The translations under genes and the position numbers were made by a program. A stretch of DNA of 56,454 bases from Nemertoderma westbladi. Lineage: Eukaryota > Xenacoelomorpha > Nemertodermatida > Nemertodermatidae. Each line of letters starts with the position of its first letter. Position 1 is the stretch's first letter. Shown piece after piece: positions 22,289 to 30,892 of this stretch. A model generated the notes under the pieces. The model saw only the letters and a program-made list of their open reading frames with translations. It did not search any database and was not told where the DNA came from. Where the stretch lies: contig JAUCBJ010000125.1 in assembly GCA_032718475.1 (NCBI GenBank), positions 1-56,454 of the forward strand, read 5' to 3'.

Positions 22289-22732
22289 ATGTCTTCTGAT
22301 TCCGATATGGTTATGCCAATAGTAAGGCATTCATTTTTTGCAGAAGATGGTCAAGCCTATATTGTTATTGATTATACAATTTACCGTCAGGCAGATGATA
22401 AATATAAAATTGAGTTTTCTGAAAAAGCCAGGAAAGTTTTAAGCTCAATCGATATTGATGCTTCAGATAATAGTATTCATCTTTTAGATTACAACCTGAA
22501 AGCTGAGCATGAGGGAAAATTAACCAACATCTTACTATTATCCATGATAGAGGGATTTATTGTTATTACACAATACAACAAAGCTGGTGAAAAGTTTGAA
22601 ATACGGCTAAATCGGCATAGCCCCTACGAAATTATGTCTTTCTTTATTGTAATGATTTCAAAAGAATCCTTTGTCGAAACTGAAGAATCAACGGATAATG
22701 TTGAATATGTTGATAATATCATTGATTCTTGA
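22289..22732 (+). CDS. Polinton protein of unknown function (147 aa)
   Basis: The first gene inside the left TIR. It is acidic, especially in the last 20 residues (ETEESTDNVEYVDN), and looks beta-rich, with alternating hydrophobic residues in YIVIDYTIY and GFIVITQY. There is no signal peptide, no membrane segment and no Cys/His cluster. I do not recognise the family. The ATG at 22289 is the first in frame and is followed by an open frame ending in TGA. Its position at the head of the virion/packaging block is compatible with an accessory or regulatory role, but nothing in the sequence proves one. Confidence 0.7.
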   Translation: MSSDSDMVMPIVRHSFFAEDGQAYIVIDYTIYRQADDKYKIEFSEKARKVLSSIDIDASDNSIHLLDYNLKAEHEGKLTNILLLSMIEGFIVITQYNKAGEKFEIRLNRHSPYEIMSFFIVMISKESFVETEESTDNVEYVDNIIDS

Positions 22733-22903
22733 CTTTTCCCCCTATATTATAAATATTTTATGATTATATATAAAATTTTACTATTTTTAAATAATCGAAA
22801 ATTGTAGTAGTATTTGTATATACAGTATAACAGTTTTGTTTGTTGTTGTTGTTGTTGTTGTGTATTGTGGTAATTATTTTCAATTTACTTTAAAATTTGG
22901 AAA

Positions 22904-23176
22904 ATGGATATGTTAAATGAAAAATGTCCAGTTTGCTATTCTAATTTATTGCAACAACATCGAGATTATTATAAATGTGAAAATAAACATGCAACTTGCG
23001 TACAATGTATAGTACAATATTCCGAAATGAATAATTATTGTTCTAAAATTTGTCCTATTTGTCGCGCATCCATATCTAAGTTTAATATAAAGTTGGCAAG
23101 ATACCAACCCTTTTATTGGAAAGAGCTTCGCAATATAACTTATATTTCTGCGAAAAGTAATGATCCTGGAGATTGA
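22904..23176 (+). CDS. RING-finger protein of the Polinton
   Basis: A 90-aa protein whose first 56 residues form a RING-like zinc module: CPVC near residue 8, then YKCENKHATCVQC (Cys, Cys/His, Cys-x2-Cys) near 25-37, and CPICRAS near 53. The Cys/His order fits the cross-brace RING of E3 ubiquitin ligases, so it probably recruits a host E2 enzyme. That is family knowledge and not shown here. The frame stops at TGA (23174-23176), then stays open for 59 more codons to a second TGA at 23354-23356. The extension lacks an ATG at its start. Readthrough, or a premature stop in a longer protein, is possible. Confidence 0.72.
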   Translation: MDMLNEKCPVCYSNLLQQHRDYYKCENKHATCVQCIVQYSEMNNYCSKICPICRASISKFNIKLARYQPFYWKELRNITYISAKSNDPGD

Positions 23177-23575
23177 TTTACAATATTGGAGAATATTTTT
23201 TATAGAAACGTAGTTCGAAGGTGTTGCTATTATATTCCTTATTTTTTTAGCAGCGAACATAAAAAAATCATAAGCGCGAAATTCTCGGGAAGTGATTTCC
23301 AAACCGCCGATGTTACCTATCATTATTTCGCGTATAAAGATGCTCACCATGCTTGAAATTACATCAGTCTATACTATAATTGGAAATAGCACCTTTTGTT
23401 GCAGCGAGCGTCACATACTGTAGTTGTGTCATATGTTAATTAAATATACAGTACTCTAATATTATTGTAGTTCCATCAATTATTGTTATATACATAGTAA
23501 TGGTGATGGTTTATTGATATTGATATTGATATTATATTATATTATATTGTTGATATATCTTAATAATAATAATAA
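23177..23575 (+). other. spacer between RING gene and ATPase, with open extension and AT repeats
   Basis: The first 177 bases keep the RING frame open after its TGA. The remainder is AT-rich and ends in a repeated gatatt/atatt tract. It closes with (TAA)n directly against the ATPase start codon. Confidence 0.5.
23561..23575 (+). promoter_or_regulatory. TAA-repeat leader before the ATPase ATG
   Basis: The trinucleotide TAA is repeated five times, ending at the ATG. Equivalent tracts sit directly before the ATGs at 24695 and 26260 and before the minus-strand ATG at 38953. A longer one lies about 20 bp before the PolB ATG at 37704. The function is unknown; a promoter, leader or slippage origin is possible. 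Confidence 0.4.
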
Positions 23576-24259
23576 ATGGCTGACTTTAATTCAGGCCCAT
23601 ATAATTTAAACTTTCAAATGGGAACAAGTATGATAATTTCTGGCCCATCTGGTTCCGGAAAGTCAACCTTTGTGGGGAATTTAATTAAACACAAGAATGG
23701 CTGCTTCAACGAAGCCCCCTTGCGAGTATTGTATTGTTACGGGAGCAATCCACCGACTATTCCCGGTATTACTCACCTTTACAAAGGTTTGCCCGAAAAT
23801 ATAAATAGATTAGTCAATAGTCGAGATTTATTAATTATAGATGATTTGTTAACAGAAACTGAGTCCAGTACAGCATTAACTGTATTGTTTACTAAGGTAG
23901 CTCATCATTCCAATATATTTATTTGTTTTATAACGCAAAACATGTTTTACGGTGGGAAGCATAACCGCACAAGATCAATTAATAGCCATACTTTAGTATT
24001 AATGAAAAATCCGAGAGACAGTCTATCGGTTTTAAATTTCGCAAAGCAAATGTTACCAGGGCAGACCAAATTTTTAGTTGATTCCTATCAAGATGCAACA
24101 ATTGAGCCATTTTCACATTTCTTAATTGATTTACGACAGGAAACACCCGAACATTTGAGATTTAGATCGGATATATTTCGTAATCATAATTGTTACATTA
24201 AAAATTACATTAACTATAAACGTAGCGAAAATAATAATAATAATAATAATAATAATTAA
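23576..24259 (+). CDS. genome-packaging ATPase (A32/FtsK-HerA type)
   Basis: A 227-aa P-loop ATPase. Walker A is GPSGSGKST (23-31), Walker B is LLIIDD (85-90), and a sensor-like FITQN lies at 118-122. This arrangement and length match Polinton and vaccinia A32-like packaging ATPases, which translocate DNA into the preformed capsid. The C-terminus ends in nine Asn residues encoded by an AAT microsatellite (about 24231-24256). That tail may be a repeat expansion and not functional protein. The start is the ATG preceded by the TAA repeat. Confidence 0.92.
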   Translation: MADFNSGPYNLNFQMGTSMIISGPSGSGKSTFVGNLIKHKNGCFNEAPLRVLYCYGSNPPTIPGITHLYKGLPENINRLVNSRDLLIIDDLLTETESSTALTVLFTKVAHHSNIFICFITQNMFYGGKHNRTRSINSHTLVLMKNPRDSLSVLNFAKQMLPGQTKFLVDSYQDATIEPFSHFLIDLRQETPEHLRFRSDIFRNHNCYIKNYINYKRSENNNNNNNNN

Positions 24260-24299
24260 TAATTAATATTTTGTAACAATTTTCAATAATGTTGCAACA

Positions 24300-24683
24300 A
24301 TGAATAGACTTGTGCAGAAATATTGAAACGAACTGGAATTTCTACGCAGCGCTACCCCTCAACAAAGAACTTATTTTATTAACCATACAGCCAGTAACGA
24401 ATTAATACGGCTCATTGTAAATACTGCAATAAATGTTCTAAAAGGTAACGTACAATTGTCCCCGCATTCATTTAGAAATATTCGCTGCTATAAGAAGGTA
24501 TTGAAATCCCTCAACCGTAAGACAAAAAATATATCAAGTTACAGAAAAAAGTTAAGCAATCAATCTGGAGGTATACTGCCGTTTCTAATACCCTTACTCG
24601 GCATTGGTGCAAAACTTGCCGCGAGTGCCGGTGCCGCTGCCGCTGGGGCTGCTATTGCGAAAAAAATTAACCGTGGGCGGTAA
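24300..24683 (+). pseudogene. pX-like virion core protein gene with an in-frame TGA
   Basis: From the ATG at 24300 the frame is coding-like for about 128 codons but meets TGA at codon 9 (24324-24326). After the stop come ELIRLIVNTAINVL and GNVQLS, then a Lys/Arg-rich helix, then GGILPFLIPLL followed by an Ala-rich segment and a basic end. The Gly-Gly-x-Leu-Pro hydrophobic motif after a basic region resembles adenovirus core protein pX and the related Polinton/adintovirus proteins thought to associate with packaged DNA. If the TGA is real, only a shorter product from a downstream non-ATG start could be made. It could be a recent mutation, a base error or readthrough. Confidence 0.7.
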
Positions 24684-24694
24684 TAATAATAATA

Positions 24695-24865
24695 ATGGTT
24701 AAAACGGGAGTAACATTTAGAAAATTATATTTAGTATCGAGTAAACCGTTAGCTACTGATTTAAAACCTCAAGATATACCTAGAGTAAATAGTACAAAAA
24801 GAAAACCATTCAAAACATCAACTTCGAAAAAAATAATCAAAAAATTTCAGTTGTTCTTACGGTGA
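24695..24865 (+). CDS. small basic Polinton ORF (56 aa)
   Basis: An ATG directly preceded by TAATAATAATAATA opens a 56-codon frame that is rich in Lys (about 14) with several Ser/Thr and no Cys. It sits between the pX-like gene and the integrase, and ends 50 bp before the integrase ATG. I do not recognise it. Its charge would suit nucleic-acid binding. It may instead be a fortuitous frame, but the leader shared with known genes supports it. Confidence 0.4.
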   Translation: MVKTGVTFRKLYLVSSKPLATDLKPQDIPRVNSTKRKPFKTSTSKKIIKKFQLFLR

Positions 24866-24916
24866 TGCCCTTTATAAGAGATTTGAATATACATATTACT
24901 TGTGGTTGCCGAAAAG

Positions 24917-26008
24917 ATGCCACGCAAGATGAAACCGATTTTAAACCGAAGCTTAGACAAAAAACTGTCAAGAATTTATTTAGATCCTTCATCCCCTGCG
25001 GGTTTTGCAAGTGTCGCAAAATTAGCAAAAGCTGCAAACATCAAACCAGCACGAGCTCAGAAATGGTTGAGCGGGCAAAAGACATACACCCTTCACGCTC
25101 CACGTAGACAACATTATCCAACATCTAAAATATTTACGGGAGGCATAAAAGATATATATATGATAGATTTGGTGGATATGCAGCAATATAAATCGCAAAA
25201 TAATAATTATAACTATATATTAACGTGCATTGATGCCTTCAGTCGGCTTGCTTTTGCCTATGCTATGAAAACAAAAAAGGGTATTGAAATTATTAGTATA
25301 TTGCAAAAAATATTCCAAAAGGGAAAACCAAACAGAATCGCCACGGATCAAGGTTCTGAGTTTCTAAATAAATCTGTAAGGAAATATTTAGATACGTTAG
25401 GTATACAGTATTACGTAATGTATTCTGTGAATAAGGCGGCTATTGTCGAGAGATTCAACAGAACCTTAAAAACAAAGATGTTCAAAATTTTCACCCAAAG
25501 GGGAAATAATATTTGGATAACAATTTTACCTAAGCTTATCTCAGCTTATAATAGGTCGTATCATAGAACAATACAAATGACTCCCATTGAAGTTAATAAA
25601 TTTAATGAAACTGAATTAATGAATAGATTATATGGGAAATATAGACAGATAAATCACAAGAAAATAAAATTTAAAGTTGGAGATACAGTACGATTATCTA
25701 TCGCTCGTACTGCTTTTGCTAAAGGCTATCGAGAACAATGGACACGTGAATTATTTATTATTCATCGGGTCAGGTTGGATAGAGTACCAGCGGTAATGTT
25801 CGATATTAAGGACAGCACCGGAGCTATAATAAAGGGCTCATTTTATTCTCACGAACTCCAAAAGGTCCACCCGAATAGTAACATTTATCTTCCGATTGAC
25901 AAAAAAAATATTGACAAACTTAAAGAACGTGTACGCAATGGGAAGAAAGAATATTTAGTCCGATTCATCGGATCCAAGAAACAGTCCTGGGTCCAGCATA
26001 TTAAATAA
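24917..26008 (+). CDS. Polinton integrase (retroviral-like DDE, C-terminal chromodomain)
   Basis: The integrase that inserts Polinton DNA. I chose the ATG at 24917; the open frame begins five codons earlier at a GTG. The N-terminal part has DPSSPAGFASVAKLAKAA, a block typical of Polinton integrases. The catalytic triad is D in IDLVDM, D in ATDQGSEF and E in IVERFNRT (residues 84, 144 and 178 from this ATG). The last 40 residues (KEYLVRFIGSKKQSW) read as a chromodomain, which may steer insertion to chromatin marks. The frame is intact and all three catalytic residues are present. Confidence 0.93.
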   Translation: MPRKMKPILNRSLDKKLSRIYLDPSSPAGFASVAKLAKAANIKPARAQKWLSGQKTYTLHAPRRQHYPTSKIFTGGIKDIYMIDLVDMQQYKSQNNNYNYILTCIDAFSRLAFAYAMKTKKGIEIISILQKIFQKGKPNRIATDQGSEFLNKSVRKYLDTLGIQYYVMYSVNKAAIVERFNRTLKTKMFKIFTQRGNNIWITILPKLISAYNRSYHRTIQMTPIEVNKFNETELMNRLYGKYRQINHKKIKFKVGDTVRLSIARTAFAKGYREQWTRELFIIHRVRLDRVPAVMFDIKDSTGAIIKGSFYSHELQKVHPNSNIYLPIDKKNIDKLKERVRNGKKEYLVRFIGSKKQSWVQHIK

Positions 26009-26259
26009 GCTTAGGTTTATACTGTATATTAATTCATTTTGGTCGCATATGACCGTAATTAATCAATATTAACTCGAATGATATTACTATACTATATAGT
26101 TCATCCGCTTTAAATAAAGCCAGTAAAATATTGATCCCTCGCATATACTGTAGAAGATGCGGCGATGAACGTGGTCACAGATGTCTATAATTTATCATTA
26201 TACTGTACTGTATGTACAAAGGAGTCAAGTAGAGAGAGCGAGCTTAAATAATAATAATA
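26009..26259 (+). promoter_or_regulatory. intergenic region, likely promoter of the virion gene cluster
   Basis: This is the largest gap within the right part of the plus block. It holds tatatagt- and tttaaataaag-type AT motifs and ends in (ATA)n against the next ATG. Everything downstream to 30258 is tightly packed or overlapping, so transcription of that cluster probably begins here. That is inferred from spacing only. Confidence 0.35.
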
Positions 26260-27132
26260 ATGGCCACAGATACATATATCACTCTACTTTCAGATAGCTC
26301 ATTGAACACTTATCCCAATAATAATCCTAGTGAGTTTACTGTTGATTTAGCCGAAGAATTATATATTGGTCCAAATGCCAAAGTTGGACTTGCCGAACTT
26401 CAATATCAAGCAACATACAGTAATATTACGCTGCAAACTCAAATTTCGCTGTCAATCGGGGTAGATGCAAAAGATGCCAAATTATATAGTTTATTTCCTG
26501 GTATGCATAACTCTATTCAAGTGATTATTGATGATATAAATAAACTGTTTAATTCTGAAGCGAAATATAGAGATTTCGAATTCATTTTTAATACAAATAA
26601 TTCTAGAATTAAATTTAAATTTCCTAAAAAGTTGAAAAAAATACAATTAAGTCTACGCGGCGATTTAATACAAATTCTAGGCTTAAATCCGTTATTGGAT
26701 CGGAATCATCCGGATATTCCGAATTGGGATATATACAGTACCACTACAGTAGATGAATTAAGCAATATAGAACAACCGATATTAATTTTAAATTATAGTG
26801 GACCAAAAATTTCGGAAATTGGCATTTTAGATTTTCCAGCTCCCACAAATATAACACGTAATAAAGACACAATTTTCATATACACAGATATTATTAAGAG
26901 CTCATTTGTTGGCGACGCTTTAGCTCCGCTCTTAAGAACCTGCCCTTTAACGCAATTAAATCGAAAATATATTAATCACGAATACGAGAGCATTTGCTAT
27001 TTCCCATTGTTGAATAAAAAACTAAAAACAATATTAATTACTTTACGTGACGGCCAAGGCCAATTAATTAACTTCAGCGGAGGTCGCACTGTTATAACAC
27101 TTAAGTTAATACGGGGTGGCAGTGATGGATGA
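26260..27132 (+). CDS. Polinton structural protein candidate, penton/minor capsid-like, copy A
   Basis: This 290-aa protein opens with TYITLLSDSSLNTYPNNNPS, the start of a family found in many Polintons next to the capsid genes: a short beta strand, then SxxS...YPxN, then F-x-x-x-L and a V-G-L-x-E strand. It is beta-rich with no Cys cluster, and ends in a Gly-rich turn. I regard it as a minor capsid or penton-type virion protein from family context; the fold is not proven. It is related to the next gene, with which it overlaps by 8 bp, suggesting tandem duplication and coupled expression. Confidence 0.65.
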   Translation: MATDTYITLLSDSSLNTYPNNNPSEFTVDLAEELYIGPNAKVGLAELQYQATYSNITLQTQISLSIGVDAKDAKLYSLFPGMHNSIQVIIDDINKLFNSEAKYRDFEFIFNTNNSRIKFKFPKKLKKIQLSLRGDLIQILGLNPLLDRNHPDIPNWDIYSTTTVDELSNIEQPILILNYSGPKISEIGILDFPAPTNITRNKDTIFIYTDIIKSSFVGDALAPLLRTCPLTQLNRKYINHEYESICYFPLLNKKLKTILITLRDGQGQLINFSGGRTVITLKLIRGGSDG

Positions 27133-27970
27133 ATTCTACGTAAGGCTGCCGAGTAACTCCTGTCCAATTGATTTTCCCCGCAATAGCGCTAGTAATTATC
27201 AGATCAACTTACATGGCGCCTTACCTATAAACCCAAACGAAAACTGGGTGGTAGGTATAAAAAGTATATTTTACTTAGCAACGTTGCCGTCCATATATAA
27301 CAATGTAGAGAATGTTATTTTATTAAAAAAAGGGAAAAAAATTATTGAGGATACACTTCCATCCGGTTTGTTCTACAGTATCAATGACATTATAGATTAT
27401 TTTAACACAGGGGCATTGAAACATAAATTACAAATAGTTGAAAATACTCAGCAAAATAGATTGCAATTTATTTTAGGGAAAGCGGTGCGAGAGTTATTTA
27501 TAGGTCAACAATTAGCCTATTATTTTGGCATTACTGAAAATAATCTCGGTGCGAATTTAAATCCAAATTTTAAAATTATTTTGAAGACGAAAAATAATAT
27601 AAAGGGTTATTTAATAAAGGTTATCGGAAATGAAGAAAAAACTTTCCAGATGGTATTTTTATGCCCCCAACCACCCAACTCTATTCCAGAACCTAAGTCG
27701 AACATGTACGTGACTACTAATATAATTGAAAATCAATATATTAACGATTTTGGCTTAGCTTTACTTCGTCGCGTGGCGATACCTGATGACGTGAAATATG
27801 GTAGTATAATAAATAAAGAATTTGCCAAGGATACAATTCATTATATCCCTGTAAAAAAATCATATAAGATAACATACATTCATATTGAAATAACAGACAA
27901 ACAAGGAAAATATTTGAATTTTGAATACGGGACAACTTGTATTACCTTACACTTTAAAAAAATAAATTAA
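27125..27970 (+). CDS. Polinton structural protein candidate, penton/minor capsid-like, copy B
   Basis: The likely start is the ATG at 27125, inside the end of the previous gene; the open frame begins at a GTG nine bases earlier. The protein starts DEFYVRLPSNSCPIDFPRNS and continues NWVVGIKSI. This is the same strand-turn plan as its upstream neighbour (FYV-x-L-x-S-N-x-S...FP-x-N...V-G), so the two are divergent paralogues. The middle is hydrophobic and beta-rich. A virion role is inferred from the family and from its position directly before the minor virion protein and MCP genes. Confidence 0.65.
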   Translation: MDEFYVRLPSNSCPIDFPRNSASNYQINLHGALPINPNENWVVGIKSIFYLATLPSIYNNVENVILLKKGKKIIEDTLPSGLFYSINDIIDYFNTGALKHKLQIVENTQQNRLQFILGKAVRELFIGQQLAYYFGITENNLGANLNPNFKIILKTKNNIKGYLIKVIGNEEKTFQMVFLCPQPPNSIPEPKSNMYVTTNIIENQYINDFGLALLRRVAIPDDVKYGSIINKEFAKDTIHYIPVKKSYKITYIHIEITDKQGKYLNFEYGTTCITLHFKKIN

Positions 27971-27971
27971 A

Positions 27972-28538
27972 ATGGATTCCGATTTATTTCAAAGATACAG
28001 TAAACCTCAATATGGGGGTTCAGACTCTAACCTTGCTGTTTTTAAAGGCGGAAGAAGTACCAGAGGCTCGACGCAAGTTCCTGTTTTTCGAGGTGGTTCA
28101 TATATTGACCCTTACGGTCAACAAATTGGTGCATTTGGTCCAAACTTAAAACAACGTCGTTTTCAACGTTATCCTAGAGGTATGAGGACAAATCAACACG
28201 GGGAAGGTATATTTACAGACGCTTTATCTACATTGAAAAAATTTGGTAAACCATTAGCTAAAAAAGTGTTACAAAAAGCTTTACCATTTACCACAAAATT
28301 TATGAGACAACACGTAATACCAAAAGGCAAGCGGGTCTTACATCAGCAGGCTAATACAGTTATTAATAAAGCATTAAATAAAATGAAACCATCAACCAGA
28401 TCTGTTGTAGAAAAAGTTTATAGAGATTTAAAGCGACCGACTAGACAGCCAATGTCTATGAACATACCTCATCGACGTAGTAAAAAGAGAAATATAAAAA
28501 AAGGCAAACTGAAACACTGCGAAAAAAGTATTTTTTAA
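27972..28538 (+). CDS. basic minor virion protein (pVI/adaptor-like)
   Basis: A 188-aa, strongly basic protein. The N-terminal third is Gly-rich with repeated VFRGGSYIDPYG and GAFGPN motifs. The middle (GEGIFTDALSTLKKFGKPLA) is a predicted amphipathic helix. The C-terminus is Lys/Arg-rich (HRRSKKRNIKKGKLK). Polintons usually carry such a Gly-rich, helix and basic-tail protein next to MCP, often compared with adenovirus pVI-type minor proteins. It begins two bases after the previous stop and ends three bases before the MCP ATG, so it is part of the same virion cluster. Confidence 0.65.
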   Translation: MDSDLFQRYSKPQYGGSDSNLAVFKGGRSTRGSTQVPVFRGGSYIDPYGQQIGAFGPNLKQRRFQRYPRGMRTNQHGEGIFTDALSTLKKFGKPLAKKVLQKALPFTTKFMRQHVIPKGKRVLHQQANTVINKALNKMKPSTRSVVEKVYRDLKRPTRQPMSMNIPHRRSKKRNIKKGKLKHCEKSIF

Positions 28539-28540
28539 TA

Positions 28541-29800
28541 ATGTCAATTATTAAGGAATTAGATTTATTTTCTACACAACCAATACAGACTGAATTTAAA
28601 GCAAAGCATTATGAAACAATTTATCCAGTATCCAATCTCCGAACTGAATCTAGGGAGGTCACGTTCCTTGTCCCAATATCCAATGAATTCTATACGAAAC
28701 TGCAAGATGCGTTATTAATTACAAAATGTACAGTACGCTGGGATAGGCGACTTGAAAACTCTCATATATATATGCTGAATTACCCCGCTGAAACTATGTG
28801 GAGTGATATTAAAATAGACCTTAATGAGAAGCAGGTTGAAAATAGCAATAACCATTATTTCTACAAGTCGTACTTATCCAATTTACTATTTACAACTTAC
28901 GAGGATAAAAATGGGTTACTGGGGGCGGGCGGTTTTCAACAGCCTTTATCCGAACACGGAAATGAAATTAATGCTGGTGCGCATCCTATTGGCGATGCCT
29001 TTAGTAAACAATTGCAATTTGTAAGCGGGTTGACGATTGATTTTGATACTGAAACTAAAATAATACAACCTGGGTATGATTTAAGAATGCATTTTAGAAA
29101 AGTATCAAATTCGTTTATTTTTAAAATCACTCCAAACGCAAACGCCGTGACAAATCTTCGACTAGAATTAGATGAAATAAAGATTCTAATCCCTAGAATG
29201 GAGGTTAATCCTGTAATAGAAAGCAGTCACCTAAAAGGTTTAGAGAGTTACGATATTGAATATCAATTCCAAAAGAAAGAGGTGACTACATTTACTATTC
29301 CCGCGCAAACCACAAATTACACCCAAACAAACATATTTGATGGTAAAAAACCAAAATTAGTTATTATCGGCTTCATAACAAATAACGCTTATTCAGGAGA
29401 ATTAATTAGTAATCCATTAAAATTTGAACATTTTAACCTTAGACGCGCGGAACTGATTGTAGACGGTCTTCCAGTAGGGGGTGTAATATACGAGCCTAAT
29501 TTTACAGATGGAACATATATTTTTGAGTATACACAATTAATGAAGAACATTAATACATATATTAACGGTTATGGGGGAAATAATATAGACCATGAAACCT
29601 ACTTAGCTAATTGTCCCCTCCTATCCTGGGACCTAACCACTGATGGTTATGTTAGAGATCCGCAACCCTCGATATATACTAACGGACAATTAAAATTAAG
29701 ATTTGCCGAACCGCTGGTTGAGACCGTAAATGTAATCGTTTTTAATATTTATGATCAATCATTAAGTTTAAATAGCAGGAAAGAAATACATATCGATTAA
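28541..29800 (+). CDS. major capsid protein, double jelly-roll (hexon-like)
   Basis: This 419-aa protein starts SIIKELDLFSTQPIQTEF. The ELDLFS-x-x-P-x-Q-T block, together with the beta-rich length of about 420 aa, is the mark of the Polinton MCP family, often labelled F54H12.2-like in animal genomes. Structure predictions in the literature give it a double jelly-roll fold like hexon, forming the pseudo-hexameric capsomers. The frame is intact. It lies between the basic minor virion protein and the maturation protease, the normal Polinton order. Confidence 0.88.
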   Translation: MSIIKELDLFSTQPIQTEFKAKHYETIYPVSNLRTESREVTFLVPISNEFYTKLQDALLITKCTVRWDRRLENSHIYMLNYPAETMWSDIKIDLNEKQVENSNNHYFYKSYLSNLLFTTYEDKNGLLGAGGFQQPLSEHGNEINAGAHPIGDAFSKQLQFVSGLTIDFDTETKIIQPGYDLRMHFRKVSNSFIFKITPNANAVTNLRLELDEIKILIPRMEVNPVIESSHLKGLESYDIEYQFQKKEVTTFTIPAQTTNYTQTNIFDGKKPKLVIIGFITNNAYSGELISNPLKFEHFNLRRAELIVDGLPVGGVIYEPNFTDGTYIFEYTQLMKNINTYINGYGGNNIDHETYLANCPLLSWDLTTDGYVRDPQPSIYTNGQLKLRFAEPLVETVNVIVFNIYDQSLSLNSRKEIHID

Positions 29801-29802
29801 GT

Positions 29803-30258
29803 ATGTTATCTACAGAGGACCTTGATATGTTTCCAGTGGGTGGTCACTATTTGGGAGCGTTTCCAGCTAACAAATTACCTAAATTAGATAATAATAATAA
29901 GCGGAGGGATTATGGGCTAATAGTGAATACCGATAAAGAGCATCTACCCGGGATTCATTGGATCGCTATATATATACGAGATAATGAAGCTGAAGTATTT
30001 GACTCGTTTGGACCAAAATATCCAAATAGATGTATCGAAAAATGGCTTGAGAAAAATTCCGCAAGATGGCGTACTACCCGCAAACAATTTCAAGACCCCA
30101 GGAGGACCACATGCGGTCTGTACTGTCTCTATTACTTAGTAAATCGAATTGACACAAACTATCCAATGAGGGCGTTTACAAATAATGTGGAAATAAATGA
30201 AATAATATTATATAATTGGCTTGTTAATTATTATAAAATAAACCAACAAACGTTGTAA
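29803..30258 (+). CDS. adenain-like cysteine protease (capsid maturation)
   Basis: A 151-aa C48/C5-type cysteine protease. Catalytic His is in GIHWIAIY (H52), the acidic partner in VFDSFG (D67), and the nucleophile in TTCGLYCLYY (C104), with a Gln a few residues before it. Size and motif order match adenovirus protease and Polinton maturation proteases, which cleave virion precursors. It starts two bases after the MCP stop codon. Confidence 0.92.
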   Translation: MLSTEDLDMFPVGGHYLGAFPANKLPKLDNNNKRRDYGLIVNTDKEHLPGIHWIAIYIRDNEAEVFDSFGPKYPNRCIEKWLEKNSARWRTTRKQFQDPRRTTCGLYCLYYLVNRIDTNYPMRAFTNNVEINEIILYNWLVNYYKINQQTL

Positions 30259-30289
30259 TTAATCATTTAGCTTTTATGTATCAGATAAA

Positions 30290-30892
30290 ATGGATAATAT
30301 TATTTTTGTTGATTTTCAATACTATAAGATAGACAATAAGGAGTATCCGGTAGTATTTAAAGAATTTGCTATATTCGATTCTAATTGCACCAAAACTAAT
30401 GTAAAGACGTTTTTAATTAAAGGCCCACCTAATATTAAATTATCGGCATTAGATGCAGCCCACGTAAACAATTTACGAGATATGACTTCTCACTTGCCCT
30501 GGAACTATGGGGACATTTCGCAAGACGACTTTAAAAAATATATGAAGAGACATTTAAAATATAAAAAAAATATTCATATATTTGGGTTGATGAAGCGGAC
30601 AATATTAAACACCCAACTCGATGTTCTCGCACCAAATTCGGTTGAGAAATTGGGAATATATAAGCAATATCACGAGTATTTAACCCCATGCCGGTTCCAC
30701 GACCGATTTACTACAATAGAAAATAAATGCACGTTTCACTTAAACACAAGGGATAACTGTCTGCGGTACTGCTCAGCAAAACGTGTTGGCGGATTTGAGT
30801 TGCTACACTTTTTCATGAGAAAGCGTTTAACTGCAACTGTTGATGTCGATGATAAACAGAAAGAAATAACTGCGGTGGAAGATGTACTGTAG
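30290..30892 (+). CDS. Polinton protein of unknown function, exonuclease-like N-terminus (200 aa)
   Basis: The protein begins NIIFVDFQYYKIDNKEYPVVFKEFAIFD: a hydrophobic strand ending in Asp, then a strand with K-E-x-A-I. This layout, followed by HLPWNYGDI and IHIFGLMKRTIL, recalls uncharacterised proteins found with transposable elements in insects, whose start looks like an RNase H-fold 3'-5' exonuclease (VD-x-Q/E). A C-H-Cys group (CRFHDRF, CTFHL, CLRYC) lies near 135-160. The classical DEDD set is not obvious, so enzyme activity is doubtful. It is the last gene of the plus block. Confidence 0.55.
   Translation: MDNIIFVDFQYYKIDNKEYPVVFKEFAIFDSNCTKTNVKTFLIKGPPNIKLSALDAAHVNNLRDMTSHLPWNYGDISQDDFKKYMKRHLKYKKNIHIFGLMKRTILNTQLDVLAPNSVEKLGIYKQYHEYLTPCRFHDRFTTIENKCTFHLNTRDNCLRYCSAKRVGGFELLHFFMRKRLTATVDVDDKQKEITAVEDVL

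Noticed and set aside
22946-23350. 134-codon minus-strand frame across the RING gene
   Set aside because: It is antisense to a recognisable RING domain and shows no domain of its own.
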